Source: Siderastrea siderea (lineage: Eukaryota > Cnidaria > Anthozoa > Scleractinia > Rhizangiidae). From it: a stretch of 64,000 nt of DNA. Under the pieces are notes generated by a model. That model made no database searches. It saw only the letters and a program-made list of their open reading frames with translations, and was not told the DNA's origin. Shown in pieces: positions 33,809 through 44,814 of this stretch. A program made the translations under genes and the position numbers. The number at the start of each line of letters is the position of its first letter. Within the stretch, counting starts at the first letter, position 1. The stretch covers positions 18,885,683 to 18,949,682 of the forward strand of contig OZ034972.1 of NCBI GenBank assembly GCA_964030785.1, written 5' to 3'.

Positions 33809-34195
33809 CTTTAAAATAGAAACACGTATTTAGATTGATTCACAATTGTTTGAGTTTTTGTAGTTCTTGGAGTTTTTTCTGGATTAGGGCAACTGTGGTC
33901 CCACACCAACTGTTGAAATGGTTTGGCTCCTCAATTTCATTCCTTAGAATTTTATTGAAACTGTTTTGGGAGTCAGAATTATCAACACATACAGCCGGTA
34001 AGGTATATTACGTGCTTGCAATACTAAAGGCGAATAAACTCTCTCCTTCGGAAGATCTTTTTTTTTTTTATCTTTTAGTGACGATCAAAAAATCTTAAGT
34101 AGGTATTACCAAGTTCTCAGCTATATACATTTACTTTTACTGATTTCGATTAAACGTATTGTGATTGTATCCACATTCGAAGCCTCTAAGCTCAC

Positions 34196-34318
34196 CTTCA
34201 CACGTGACCCCATCTCCAGAGTATCCCGTATGACACGTGCAGTAGAATGATCCTTTGGTGTTGGTACAGTTGGCATCAGCGTGACAGTTGTGTGTTCCAG
34301 ATGTACACTCGTCGATGT
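34196..34318 (-). CDS. cbEGF exon U2-m1 (short type)
   Basis: Encodes [18 protein letters not shown] and [13 protein letters not shown]. Donor GTGAGC. The intron to m7 of U1 is only 370 bases, showing the probable ancestral spacing between units. Confidence 0.93.
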
Positions 34319-34688
34319 CTGAAAAAAACAAATCGAAATTCAAGTTCTGTTCTGGTTAAAATAGTCGAATCTTAGTTCCTTGGTATTGGGTGCTTCTGGT
34401 ACTAAATATGAAAATATTCTGTCTCTATTTTGAGGTAGATTATTGTTACAGTGATCGACGTTCTAGCTTTCTTACAGCCATGACAGTGATTCACATTCTC
34501 ATACAAATGCAGTGCAAAACGTTACAAACTAATTTTACCTAATACTATTCTGACATCCTTTGTCTATACTATACCGTTCCTAGTCCCACTCATATCAGTC
34601 CTCTTGACGGATTTGTCGATTAATGGGATAAGACTGGCGCGAAGCGTCTTTAATCGCTGCTTATGTTCTTTACGTAATTGAAATTTAC

Positions 34689-34838
34689 CTGTGCAATGCT
34701 CCCCTGAGCCAGAGTATCCCTCCAGACATGCGCAGTAGTAAGATCCTTTGGTGTTTGTACAGTTAGCATCATCATGGCAGATGTGAGCCAAGTGTTGGTA
34801 CTCCGAGGACAATCCAGATGGGTTACATTCGTTTACAT
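34689..34838 (-). CDS. cbEGF exon U1-m7
   Basis: Encodes [19 protein letters not shown] with SYYCAC and [15 protein letters not shown] differs from U5-m7 at only a few positions. Donor GTAAAT. Confidence 0.93.
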
Positions 34839-36191
34839 CTGCGGACAAAAGTCAAAAGTAAACGATTTTGAAAGCAGCAAGGATACTTCTTGGACCAAGC
34901 TTGTTTACGACAAAGTATACATTTCATAAAGGTAACAGTGAACTTCAGGAAACGTTTACAAAATTGGGTGGCATTTGGTTGAAATTAAAGAAGTTTTAAG
35001 AGCGGCTATCCGTATCTTTCACGTAGGACCATGCAAGATAGAAAAATCGAAAACTGCCAAACTTTGTCACAATAAAGGTCTTCCCAAACCATTTATAAAA
35101 ATATAAGTTTTAATTTATTCCGGTAAATATTTTACCGACGACGGCTCGGGAGCGAGTAAAAACGACTTGAAAGTGTCACTTAAATCAACCGCTCGTCTTG
35201 AATTGTGAAGACAGGAATATCAATATCAAAGCCATGTAGAATAAGTAGGATATCCCCTTGTCATGTGTGCTTTGTCAAATTTGAATTCGATAGAGTCCAG
35301 AATTTTTGACAGATTTTTAAAATTTAACCGTTTCAAGCGGTATAGTCGCACGCTAAAAAATGTTGAAATACAGGACCAAAAAAAGCACTCTGGTATATGG
35401 CTTTCGCAGCTGAGACTACAGTTGTTGGAATAAGCAATCTTTCCTCTACGATTTGATGAAAAATTTTTTTGGGTAAATGAAATGGTAAATTTTGGGAGCG
35501 CTTTATCTACACCCTATTTTCCAAGCGAAGACGACCTTTTGACTTTGACAGGCGGGGAAGTAATGACCAGCGTTTTCAAATAACACGCGCTAATTCCATT
35601 TTTTTAAAAACAAGTATCACAATGTTTGGTACTTACTGAACTGAACTTTGAACTGAACTGAACTGAACCTCAAATAAAGTCATCAGCCGAAAACAGGATA
35701 GGTTTTCGCTAGCAAATACGTTTTTTGGCCAAATCAAACTTTGGTTGTTGGTGATTAACATCGGCAAATTTGCATAAATTTGAAACATTTTTCTTTTTAC
35801 AACAAACTCGCTTTTCTGCCTTCAGTTTTTTTTTCAAAAGAGTGGTAAAGAAAACCAATAAAGTGTTACCCAACTATTTATAAAGCAAATCGTACCTTAA
35901 TGACTCTTTTTTGATGAAGAAAGGTCGAGATTTCTCCTAGCCGTCCGTGACAACCGTACCCTGCGAGCAGAGGCCCTTTGATATTACAACCGTCGAACAT
36001 TTTTGGGTGGTCGAGAAAACGTTGCTGTCACGCAATATACACTGGTCTTAAATTACAAACCAGAGAGGTCCCATCCTGGCTTTTACCACGTTATTTTGGA
36101 GCCACACATACGATCCTCAATTTAAAAGTGAGGACAGTTCACAGAAAGACAAGGCAGCAGAAAAGGCTCAGATGCTATTGAAAGTACTTAA

Positions 36192-37009
36192 GAGGCTCTG
36201 ACTGTAAATATCGAGAATCGTTGGACAAGCTCAAAAAATCGCCAATCCTGATAACTTGCCAGAAGAACACCTTTGGGGAGCTATCTTCGAAGATATTACT
36301 TAAACCTTCTGGGATTCTATTGTTTTCGAGAAATCCGGAAAAAACGGTTTTGCTTAATTAATTATGCAAAAATCAGGTTTAAAATTAAACAAATTGAATG
36401 CGCTTGTTTGTAAACAACTTGCAACGCCAGAAAACAATTTTAATTTTAAATGATAGCAATACTCTTCTACTTTCTATCAATGGGAATTGCATGGAGTTTT
36501 GCTTTATTTATGTGGTTTGGTGGTTCTTTGAAACAAAGGCATTTTGTGCACTTCCGAAAAAGGCAAAAATTAGTAAACTTCAGAGGCTTAAGATAGGTCT
36601 TGGTATGTCTAATATCGAATTGAAATAAACACTGTGATAAAGTTTGGCCCTATACTTCTATTATGATATGAAATAAAAAATCTGGGCAAATCAGGCTCGC
36701 GCTGACAAAAACAAAAATTCTAATGTATAAAGTATAATGGTATTGCTATCATTTAAAATTAAAATTGTTTTCTGGTGTTGCAAACGGTTTTAAAGCAAGC
36801 GTTTTCAATTTGTTTAATTTTAAGCCTGATTATTGCGTAATAAATTAAGAAAAACTGTTTTTCCGAATTTCCCGAAAACAATAGAATTCCAGAAGGTTTA
36901 AGTAATATTTTCGAAGATAGCTCCCCAAAAGTGTTCTTCTGGCAAGTTATCAGGAATTTCGATTTTCTGAGCTTGTCCGCCGATTCTCGATATTTACAGT
37001 CAGAGCCCC
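36192..37009. mobile_element. Nested 818-bp TTAA-flanked foldback
   Basis: Ends GAGGCTCTGACTGTAAATAT and ATATTTACAGTCAGAGCCCC are flanked by TTAA (36188-36191, 37010-37013). The arms of about 275 bases (36192-36466, 36738-37009) are inverted copies, sharing AAACAATTTTAATTTTAAAT and its complement at their inner ends. Confidence 0.8.
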
Positions 37010-37039
37010 TTAACAACTTGCAACGTATAGAGCCGGAGA

Positions 37040-37056
37040 GGGGGGGGGGGGGGGGG
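37040..37056. repeat. Poly-G run (17)
   Basis: An unbroken run of G directly after the nested foldback. Length may vary between alleles or be an assembly-sensitive spot. Confidence 0.95.
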
Positions 37057-37806
37057 ATGAGAGGAAGGGCATATAGAAGCGACGGGATTGATCCTGGGAC
37101 ATGTTAAAAGGACCTCCTAAGATAAAATGCCTGGATTTTTATAATTTTTTTTTATTGCTATCCTGCGGTAGAATATGTCCGATGTTTTTTCCTGCTCTTG
37201 TCTCCTGGAATGCTGTATGGCTACCATCTCTGGGCATGACTCGTTTTTTGTTTGTTTGTTTTCTTTGTGTGTGTGTTTTTTTTGGTAGCTGTTGTTTACT
37301 CCAATAAGTGCCACTTTTCTAAATAGATCGTGCCTGTGATAAATTTAATGCTGATGGTTTTATTTTTAACCATTTTAAACTAAAAAAAGAAAACCCCTTT
37401 GCCCTAAAAACATTTCTTGATAAACAAACGTAGATATTCCGGTCCACCCTAAGCCTTTTCTTTTTGAAAACCTCCGTTTTTAGTGTTGCGAACCCTAGGT
37501 AATGAAAAACTGTCTTGCGGGTGTGCTTCAATGGCTTCCACGATACTGCCGACGCCTATATATATATAAACGGCTGCTCAGTATATAAATAGTCAGCCAA
37601 GAACACTGGCGTATGTATGGTTTGAAAATGCCCTTTCTATGAACAAGCAAGTGAATTAACTGTACAAAACAGCTTTCTATCATCTACGTAATCTAGTTTC
37701 TACCACAAAGTTCCTGACACACAAAAAACTGCGGTATACACACCTTTGCAACTTCTCGGATCGACTGAACTGTAATTCTCAAATTGGACCTAAACATTTG
37801 ATGGAC

Positions 37807-38157
37807 CTATTTAACGGACCCTTCACTTGGACAGCTGCAGTTTTTCTTGCAGGATCTCCAGCGGATTCCAAACCACTCGCGGTGTCGCGGGCATATTGTT
37901 AAACCCAAACGAACTTCATTGACCTCAAAAATGCCTTTAACAATTGGAACAAAAAAAAAAAAAGAGTTCCGAGCATCGTCAAACGTAAGAGTCTGTGCCA
38001 AGGTACATTGAGTTTTCCTGTCTTCATTTAGGTCAAAAGGAATATATCCCTTGGAAGTATTCATCCACCCTAGCTGCCAAAGATGTCTCATTGTAATAGG
38101 CGGGTATCTTGACAGAATTTTTAATTTGGGCAGTGCATAACTTCGTTTACCCCTCAC
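37807..38157 (-). pseudogene. Unrecognised ORF fragment with CPRHREWFGIRWR motif
   Basis: An open frame of 116 codons includes MRHLWQLGWMNTSKGYIPFD and later CPRHREWFGIRWRSCKKNCS. The Cys/His cluster looks like protein-coding sequence from a dispersed cnidarian repeat gene, but I cannot place the family. It lies in the centre of the large TTAA element and could be a captured or carried ORF. Confidence 0.35.
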
Positions 38158-38249
38158 TTATCTATGGATGTACCCGAAGATGGAGACGGAGGGGTGTTGC
38201 GCCCCAGGTGATAACAAATGTGGATACCAGGAGTTATTGCATTATCTCG

Positions 38250-38460
38250 CTTCAGTAATACAGGCAAGATTTTCGTGCAACGTGTCGCGCAACAAGAATG
38301 CGTTACAAGTTTAGAGTGTTCTCACCTATACACGCAACAAATCTTTATAAAAGTAGAAGCAACTAACTTTCTGCAACCTGAACACGCGACGCGGAGGTGA
38401 TAATAAGCGCAACATCGTTGCGCGAATAGTTGCACGAATGTTTCCCGCATTATTTGGCCT
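38250..38460. repeat. GCAAC-rich dispersed repeat (Harbinger-like MITE?)
   Basis: Repeated GCAAC/GTTGC words (TCGTGCAACGTGTCGCGCAA at 38271, GCGCAACATCGTTGCGCGAA at 38407) form a palindrome-rich patch. A similar patch at 49235-49380 follows a possible Harbinger ORF, hence the tentative label. Confidence 0.35.
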
Positions 38461-39196
38461 TTAGGGAAGATTTTACAACTCCTGGTGGCGGCATGTACAG
38501 TTGTATCCAAGCTAAAGACCGAGCGCATCATACGAACGCGCTTGGTGCATCATACGAACGCGCGGGACGTGTGTAGCTCGCGCGGGAAAATCCACGCTTT
38601 CGGCACTTCGCGCCAAGCGAAATTCGTGCCTCCGCGAGTTTTCTTTTTCTTAATTTCTTATTTTGAGGCAGAGAAAGAGAGCGAACAGCAAAAAGTATTT
38701 CGCAGTCTAGAACAATAAGTACCCAAAGTTTTCGACAGTACAGTTACCTGCTCTTGTCAGTAAAAGCTTTGCTTGTGAATCTAGTGAGGCATCCGACACC
38801 TTGCAACTTCTCAGATGTCCCTTGATGTCTTTACTGCACTGTCCCGAATTTTATTATATGGCTAGAGCCTGTAAATATATAACCCGCGCTGTGATCGGCC
38901 AATACTCGGGGCCAGATTTTCCCGTAATGCCCACGTGCATTATGAGCGATGTTAATGCCCGACTATATTCTGTTGTAGGTAGTGAGTAGAGTGTTTTCCG
39001 CGCGCGGTGTGACCTGTTTATGTCATTTTTCAATAAAAACTTGTAGTGTCTGCTGTTAAGTTTTGAACGTCTAGTAGAAGTGGAAATATAGAAAATGTAA
39101 AGTACATTTGATTCAAATAGTTGGAATGATTTGAAGCTAAATAAAAACAGAGACAGTTTCTTTTGAAATTTTTTACTTTTTCTTGTGCGATATCCC

Positions 39197-39756
39197 TGGG
39201 GGGTACTCCCCGAAGATTTGGATGGGGGTGTGCGGCGCGCTTCTGGAAACCCTTAGCCTATTTCAGACCAAGATATGTGATTCTTCCCTACCCTATTTCA
39301 GACCTGACTTGAAATTTGATACCCTATTTCAGACCAGACTCTAACCCTATTCCGTTTGCGTAAACAGTTGAGAAGGGCTTCAAATTCCCAACGTTAATCA
39401 AACTTCAGTTCTTTGGGGAAGAAAATTAATAAAAAGATAGCTTCTTGTAAGAACCTTACCAGATCCCATATCAGAGTGCACAAACCTCACGCTATTTCAG
39501 ACCAAAATGGTCAAAATCTATACCCTATTTCAGACCAAAAAGGCTCAAAAACCATACCCTTTGGCGCCGCACATACCAATATAGCTTATATATGAGATTA
39601 CCCCCCCCGGGGGACAAACCTTACCCTATTTCAGACCAAAATGGTCAAAATCTATACCCTATTTCAGACCAAAAAGGCTCAAAACCATACCTTTTGGCGC
39701 CGCACATACCTATATAGCTTATGTAATGGAGTACCCACCACTCCCCCCCCCCCGGG
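39197..39756. mobile_element. Repeat-rich MITE with CCCTATTTCAGACCAAAA units
   Basis: GGGGTACTCCCCG on the left and GGAGTACCCACCACTCCCC on the right form imperfect ends. Inside, CCCTATTTCAGACCA recurs about eight times, and a block of roughly 137 bases ending GGCGCCGCACATACC is present twice (about 39495-39590 and 39625-39715). Confidence 0.65.
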
Positions 39757-40648
39757 TGCAATATAAATTTCTTGTGTGGAATCAGAAACTGTAGAGTTTT
39801 GTACGCTTTCCGGTAAACTGTTTCATTCATCCCAATCCGCCAAGGCGCACTTTTCAAGTAATAAAGTGTTAAGCACAGCCATATAATAAACTTCTTCTTA
39901 TTAAACTCTCGCTAGGTCGGGACCGTACTGAGAAAATATTGCCCTCAGTGAGTCAGTCTTTCTTGTACGACCTCGGGCATGGTAGTTTATGAGGTTTGAC
40001 AGACTGGTGGCGTTCCAAACAGTTCAACCCACGTGTAAGATTTGTGTCGGGATTTTTTGACACGAGGCATGTTTGTTACATTATGATTGTGGAAGTACTT
40101 CGCAACCTCAGGCATAATGACCGGTAACTTTATTTGGCTCTTATTTTTCTTTGGTTAAGAGAGATAAGAGAGATAATTTGACATTCTACAGTACTAATTC
40201 TATAAAGACTGGTTTGCATTTTAAAACAATTCATTGCACTAGAAGCAAAGTTTTAGACATCTCTTTTGTTTCTCGTCCATTCCTGCATATTGGCAGATTC
40301 ACTGTTTACGATAACTGCTGACAGCTGTTTGCATTTTGCCTGGCCATGTGGTTTTGTAATCTGAGACCACTGTGTATTGCGTGACAGTACAGCCATCATT
40401 TACCCAAAAATATGTTCGACGGTCAGTCATCAGTTGTCATGGGCGGCTAGTAGAAATCTCGTCATTTCTTCACACAAAATGGTTATCAAGGTACAATTTG
40501 CTACATAGATAGTTAGGTAATGCTTTACTGCTTTTCGCTGGTATTTTTACTTTAGAAACGATGAAGGCAAAAAACAAGTTTTTTTGTGAAAAAGAAATGT
40601 TTCAAATTTATGCAAATTTGCCGATGTTAATCACTAACAACCAAAGTT

Positions 40649-40866
40649 CAGGCCCGGCCAGGGGGGTAGTGCGATACCAATATACCTCATTTCTTCCCCC
40701 TGGGATACCAACATACCTTAAAAATGCAAAAACGTTGATAACAAATACCTAAAATTATTGTAATACAGAATACTCTATACCTGAAAATTGTGGCACAAAA
40801 TACCGAATACGTTGGTAAGAAACACCCTAGATACCGTATACCCAAAACCCCTGGCCGGGCCTGAAA
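40649..40866. mobile_element. Nested 218-bp MITE with CAGGCCCGGCCAGGGG ends
   Basis: CAGGCCCGGCCAGGGG and CCCCTGGCCGGGCCTG are perfect 16-bp inverted ends. AAAGTT flanks both sides and may be the target duplication. The left arm of the host element has no such sequence at the matching place, which confirms a later insertion. Confidence 0.82.
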
Positions 40867-41696
40867 GTTATTTGCTAGCGAAAACCTGTCCTGTTTTCGA
40901 CTGATGACTTTATTTGAGGTTCAATTAATTAGAAAGTGCCAAACACTGTGAAACTTTTCCCTAAAAAATGGAATTAGCGCGTGTTATTTGAAAACGCTGG
41001 TCATTACTTCCCCGCCTGTCAAGGTCAAAAGGTCGTCTTCGCTTGGAAAATAGGGTGTAGATAAAGCGCTCCCAAAATTTACCATTTCATTTACCCAGAA
41101 ATTTTTTTTCATCAAATCGTAGAGGCAAGATTGCTTATTCCAACAACTGTAGTCTCAGCTGCGAAAGTCATATACCAGAGTGCTTTTTTTGGTCCTGAAT
41201 TTCAACATTTTTTAGCTTGCGACTATGCCGCTCGAAACGGTTAAATTTTAAAAATCTGTCAAAAATTCTGATCTCGATCGAATTCAAATTTGACAAAGCA
41301 CACATGACAAGGGAATATCCTACTTATACTACATGGCTTTGATGTTGATATTCCTGTCTTCACAATTCAAGACGAGCGGTTGTTTTAAGTGACGCTTTCA
41401 AGTCGTTTTTACTCTGTCTCGCTCCCGAGCCATCGGAATGATAAAGTCGTCGTAACGGTAAAATATTGAGTGAAATAAACTGAAACTTATATTTTTATAA
41501 ATGGTTTGGGAAGACCTTTATTGTGACAAAGTTTGGCAATTTGCAATTTTTCTATCTTGCATGGTCCTAGGTGAAAGTTACAGATAGCCGCTCTTAAACG
41601 TTTAAAGTACGCGTGGTCACAATGACAGCGGCCCACCCCCTCACATTTGACTAGGGTGAAATAATGTGAAGAGAGGATCTACCCATGATTACATAC

Positions 41697-41846
41697 CAAG
41701 ACAGGTGACCCCATCTCCAGAGTATCCCGTATGACACGTGCAGTAGAACGACCCTTTGGTGTTTGAACAGTTGGCATCAGCGTGACAGCTGTGAGCAAGA
41801 TGAAGATATTCATCCGATATCTGGTCAGGAGAACACTCGTTCACAT
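41697..41846 (-). CDS. cbEGF exon U1-m6
   Basis: Encodes [19 protein letters not shown] with SCHADANC and [13 protein letters not shown]. It is the first exon to the right of the 6.6-kb element. Donor GTATGT, acceptor CTAG. Confidence 0.93.
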
Positions 41847-41927
41847 CTAGGACAAGAGAAAATAATGGTTCAATGAGGTCGGCGGCAACTAGAGCATATC
41901 TTTATGTCTGCTGACTGAATAACTTAC

Positions 41928-42050
41928 CGAGGCACGTAACTCCATCCCCAGAGTAACCATGGTGACATATGCAGTAGAAAGATCCTTTGGTGTTCGTACA
42001 GTTGGCGTCAGCGTGGCAGTTGTCCGTATCTGTGGCGCATTCCTCGACAT
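41928..42050 (-). CDS. cbEGF exon U1-m5, replaced by short m4-type
   Basis: Encodes [24 protein letters not shown] and [13 protein letters not shown]. Every other unit has a long FPDQIS-type exon at this position, so here an m4-type exon took its place. It is only 81 bases from U1-m6. Donor GTAAGT. Confidence 0.93.
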
Positions 42051-42631
42051 CTAAAATGTGTTTAGACGTATGCTCAAGTAAACATGTTTTATTAAAATAT
42101 TTTCCTGATATTAGATCAGCTTTCAGTCATTCTGCAAGCAAGTGACGATAGGAAAATATGGGATAGAGCTGTGATCGATAAGAAGTAACACTGTCCCTGA
42201 GTGCTGTTTCGCATGCGTGGAAGTCATTATGATGCCACGCGTACAAAATGTTCTAGCTGCTTCGGTACTTTGACGGAATTATACATTCACCTGTTCTTTT
42301 AGTGGAAAAGCGATGCTAATATCAAAGACCTTCCATTGAATGTACGTGCAATATTAAAATGGTATCGCAAATCCCGTCAAAGACTTCCAGAATTTTAATT
42401 AGCCTCGCCTAATATTTTACAATTAGCTGAAACCATACTAAATTATCTTCAGCAGTGTTAACATATCACATGCTCATTGAATCTAATCACGGAAAGGAAG
42501 CTTTGTAGCGAGACAGGAACCTACTCTGTCCTGTGGTACCAAACTGCCAAAGCAGTGCTTATATAGAGTGCTTGTAACAGTCAATTAAGGCATTTGCATC
42601 ACCGAGGAAAAAACGAAAACGTAAAGCGTAC

Positions 42632-42754
42632 CCTCGCAAATGACCCCATCTCCAGAGTATCCCGTATGACACGTGCAGTAGAATGATCCTTTGGTGTTGG
42701 TGCAGTTAGCGTCAACATGACAATTATCTTTGTTAGTGCTGCATTCTTCAATGT
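42632..42754 (-). CDS. cbEGF exon U1-m4 (short type)
   Basis: Encodes DIEECSTNKDNCHVDANC and [13 protein letters not shown]. Donor GTACGC. Confidence 0.92.
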
Positions 42755-42912
42755 CTGAAATTGAAGAGTTATTTACCTGAACGCAGGTTATTTTAAGGAA
42801 ACAGCACAATGGGGCTTATCAAGAAAGCTAGAAAAAACGTATGAAAAAATATCGTAATTTGGGTGTCATACCTGTGACTATACAAAATTATAAAAGTACA
42901 AATGAATAAATG

Positions 42913-43115
42913 GGCTAGTTTCTAAAGACACTGTGCATGGTACTGCATCGGTGGAGACGTGAAAGACAAAAATTAGGATTTATCAACTTAGTTCATAATT
43001 ACGGTAAATTAAATTCGCTCTGACGAAGGGCGAACGCTCGAAACGTCAACTTTCGATTTCTTTACGGTGGCCAATTTACCTTATCAACTCAGTTGATAAA
43101 TCCAAAGTTTTGTGT
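42913..43115 (+). mobile_element. Penelope-type fragment with hammerhead-like core
   Basis: TTATCAACTCAGTTGATAAA near 43081-43100 and the left part TTAGTTCATAATTACGGT mark the same family as 4012-4145. Unlike that copy it keeps the central CTGACGA…GAAA segment. Confidence 0.55.
43003..43080 (+). ncRNA. Hammerhead-ribozyme-like motif, best copy
   Basis: GGTAAATT (43003-43010) can pair with AATTTACC (43073-43080) as stem I. CTGACGA (43020-43026), a stem-loop AGGGCGAACGCTC and GAAA (43040-43043) give the invariant core and stem II. CGT/ACG may form a short stem III. The expected cleavage position reads GTGG-CC rather than a clear NUH, so this copy may be inactive. Confidence 0.5.
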
Positions 43116-43318
43116 TACATAAAAGTACAACCAAGTAATGAAGACAAATAGACAAATAAACAGGTGTACTAATACGTCACGGGAAACAATCAGATATTGA
43201 ATTGCAAACCAAATAAAGAATCTGGTAATATACTCGTAAAAATCATTGTCCAAGAATATAGCGGCTGTACGTCATGATCAGGGTATTGACACAATACTGT
43301 GTTTTAAGGCATTTGCAT

Positions 43319-43328
43319 GGATCAGGAG
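43319..43328 (-). promoter_or_regulatory. Conserved intronic GGATCAGGAG motif (U1)
   Basis: The decamer lies about 50 bases beyond the hybrid m3 exon's donor, the same spacing as in U6 and U4. Confidence 0.45.
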
Positions 43329-43379
43329 TTCCAACAGTTATTCGTTTCCTTCCGAATAAACCATTAAACCTATACTTAC

Positions 43380-43502
43380 CTATACAAGAGACGCCATTTC
43401 CAGAATACCCACTGAGACACGTACAGTAGAAAGACCCCTTGGTATTGGTGCAGCTAGCATCGTAGTGGCAGTTATCTATTTCGTTTTTACATTCTTCTAA
43501 AT
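43380..43502 (-). CDS. cbEGF exon U1-m3 (short hybrid)
   Basis: Encodes DLEECKNEIDNCHYDASC followed by LSGYSGNGVSCIG. The front is the 41-residue m4 type and the tail is m3 type, so it looks like a recombinant exon. DASC replaces DANC, which removes the N-glycosylation sequon kept by all other amplified repeats. Donor GTAAGT. Confidence 0.92.
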
Positions 43503-43599
43503 CTAGTGAGGAATAAGAGGAATAAGAGTAAAGGTAGTTTCTTCAGTGCTCATCACCTAATAGGTTGTCTCTCAAGAAAACATAGAATTAACTTTACAT

Positions 43600-43725
43600 T
43601 AACTGGTAAACCATGTTCATTTTGTCACCAGCGTGCTACTACACAGAGGTTTTTCTCTGATTTCCCATACGGAGGTCGCAACCATTAATGGTATGCTCTA
43701 ACTACTGAGAGACTTAGGGAATTGT
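43600..43725 (-). repeat. tRNA-derived SINE copy
   Basis: On the minus strand CTCAGTAGTTAGAGCATAC resembles a tRNA A box and GGTTGCGACCTCCG a B box. The body that follows (GAAATCAGAGAAAAACCTCT, then GTGACAAAATGAACATG) matches the body of the copy at 50225-50360. Confidence 0.65.
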
Positions 43726-43781
43726 GATTAGCATGTACGTCATTTCACATCAGCGATGATGTCGAAAGCATCGCGGCTTAC

Positions 43782-43931
43782 CAGTACACATGACTCCATC
43801 TCCTGAATACCCTCGGAGACATGTACAGTAGAATGATCCTTTGGTGTTAGTGCAGTTGGCGTCAGCGTGACAGTTGTGAGCATAATGGCTGTGCTGGAGT
43901 GATAAGCTGTCTTCGCGGCATTCGTTGATAT
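43782..43931 (-). CDS. cbEGF exon U1-m2
   Basis: Encodes DINECREDSLSLQHSHYAH and [13 protein letters not shown]. The QHSHYAH segment links it to U4-m2. Donor GTAAGC. Confidence 0.92.
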
Positions 43932-44289
43932 CTATTGGTAAAACAAAGAAAACGTAAAGTCATACTACATATTAACAAAAAGCACTTTTCGAACAGTTAG
44001 TGTCGTTATTCACCAACACGTACGACATTAACTACCTACAATAGTTTAAGAGGATTTTAGTGATTACAATTTACCAGAAGTTTGTTTCTAAATTTGACTC
44101 GGTGATCTCTTGGTGGAAATAGTTACTGTATTGAGTATTTTTTTCAATCACAATAAGGTAAATCAGTAGTTCTACATTCTTGGGACAGGTCTCTCATTTC
44201 CGTTCTATCATGGTGGTAGTGCTCCCGTCTGGCAACAAAATCTGCGTCTGTGATACTGATTACATAACCAAACAAAGCCAAACAGCAAA

Positions 44290-44425
44290 TGAATAACTGG
44301 GTTAGTGAACAAGGAAATTTGGATTTGTCAACTAAGTTGGTAAGGTAAAGTGACCATTGTGGAGAAGTTCTGGCAAAAGCTGACGTCCCGAGCGAAAGCC
44401 CTTCGTCAGAGCACTTCGTCACCAC
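44290..44425. repeat. Penelope-type fragment, decayed hammerhead core
   Basis: TTGTCAACTAAGTTGGTAAG and AGCTGACGTCCCGAGCGAAA followed by GCCCTTCGTCAGAGC match the 42913 family in inverse orientation, with GAAA changed to GGGA. Confidence 0.5.
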
Positions 44426-44429
44426 TTAC

Positions 44430-44552
44430 CAACACACGTGACTCCATCTCCAGAGTATCCCGTATGACACGTGCAGTAGAACGATCCTTTGGTGTTGGTA
44501 CAATTAGCATCAGTGTGACAGGTGTGTGCTCCAGATGTGCATTCGTCAATAT
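44430..44552 (-). CDS. cbEGF exon U1-m1 (short type)
   Basis: Encodes [18 protein letters not shown] and [17 protein letters not shown] replaces AHNC. The Penelope-type fragment ends only five bases from the exon's donor GTAAGT. Confidence 0.93.
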
Positions 44553-44779
44553 CTTGGAGAGGAAATAAAGTTTAATGTTCAGATATGTGAAATTTATGAA
44601 CTGAGCAAATGCAAGGACCTGACAAAAAGGGTCCGGCTTTCGAAAGTCGACTAGCGTCACTAACCTAGGATTAAATACTAACTAAGGGAAAAAGCGTTTC
44701 TTCGGCTTATTAAGACGGGCTAGGACGTCGTCTTTCAGTTCCGCAATACATTCGTTGTAGTAGTTTGCTCAAGGTAACG

Positions 44780-44814
<35 letters not shown>

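Larger units (their letters stand above)
35000..41593. mobile_element. 6.6-kb TTAA-flanked element with inverted repeats over 1 kb
   Basis: The ends GAGCGGCTATC and GATAGCCGCTC are flanked by TTAA (34996-34999 and 41594-41597), the target of piggyBac-type transposons. Inverted arms run about 35000-36086 and 40340-41593, matching through landmarks such as CACAATAAAGGTCTTCCC, AAACCATTTATAAAAATATA and the TCATCAG…GAAAACAGG segment. The right arm has an extra 218-bp insertion. The middle holds other repeats and no transposase I can recognise. It splits the m6-m7 intron of U1. Confidence 0.8.
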
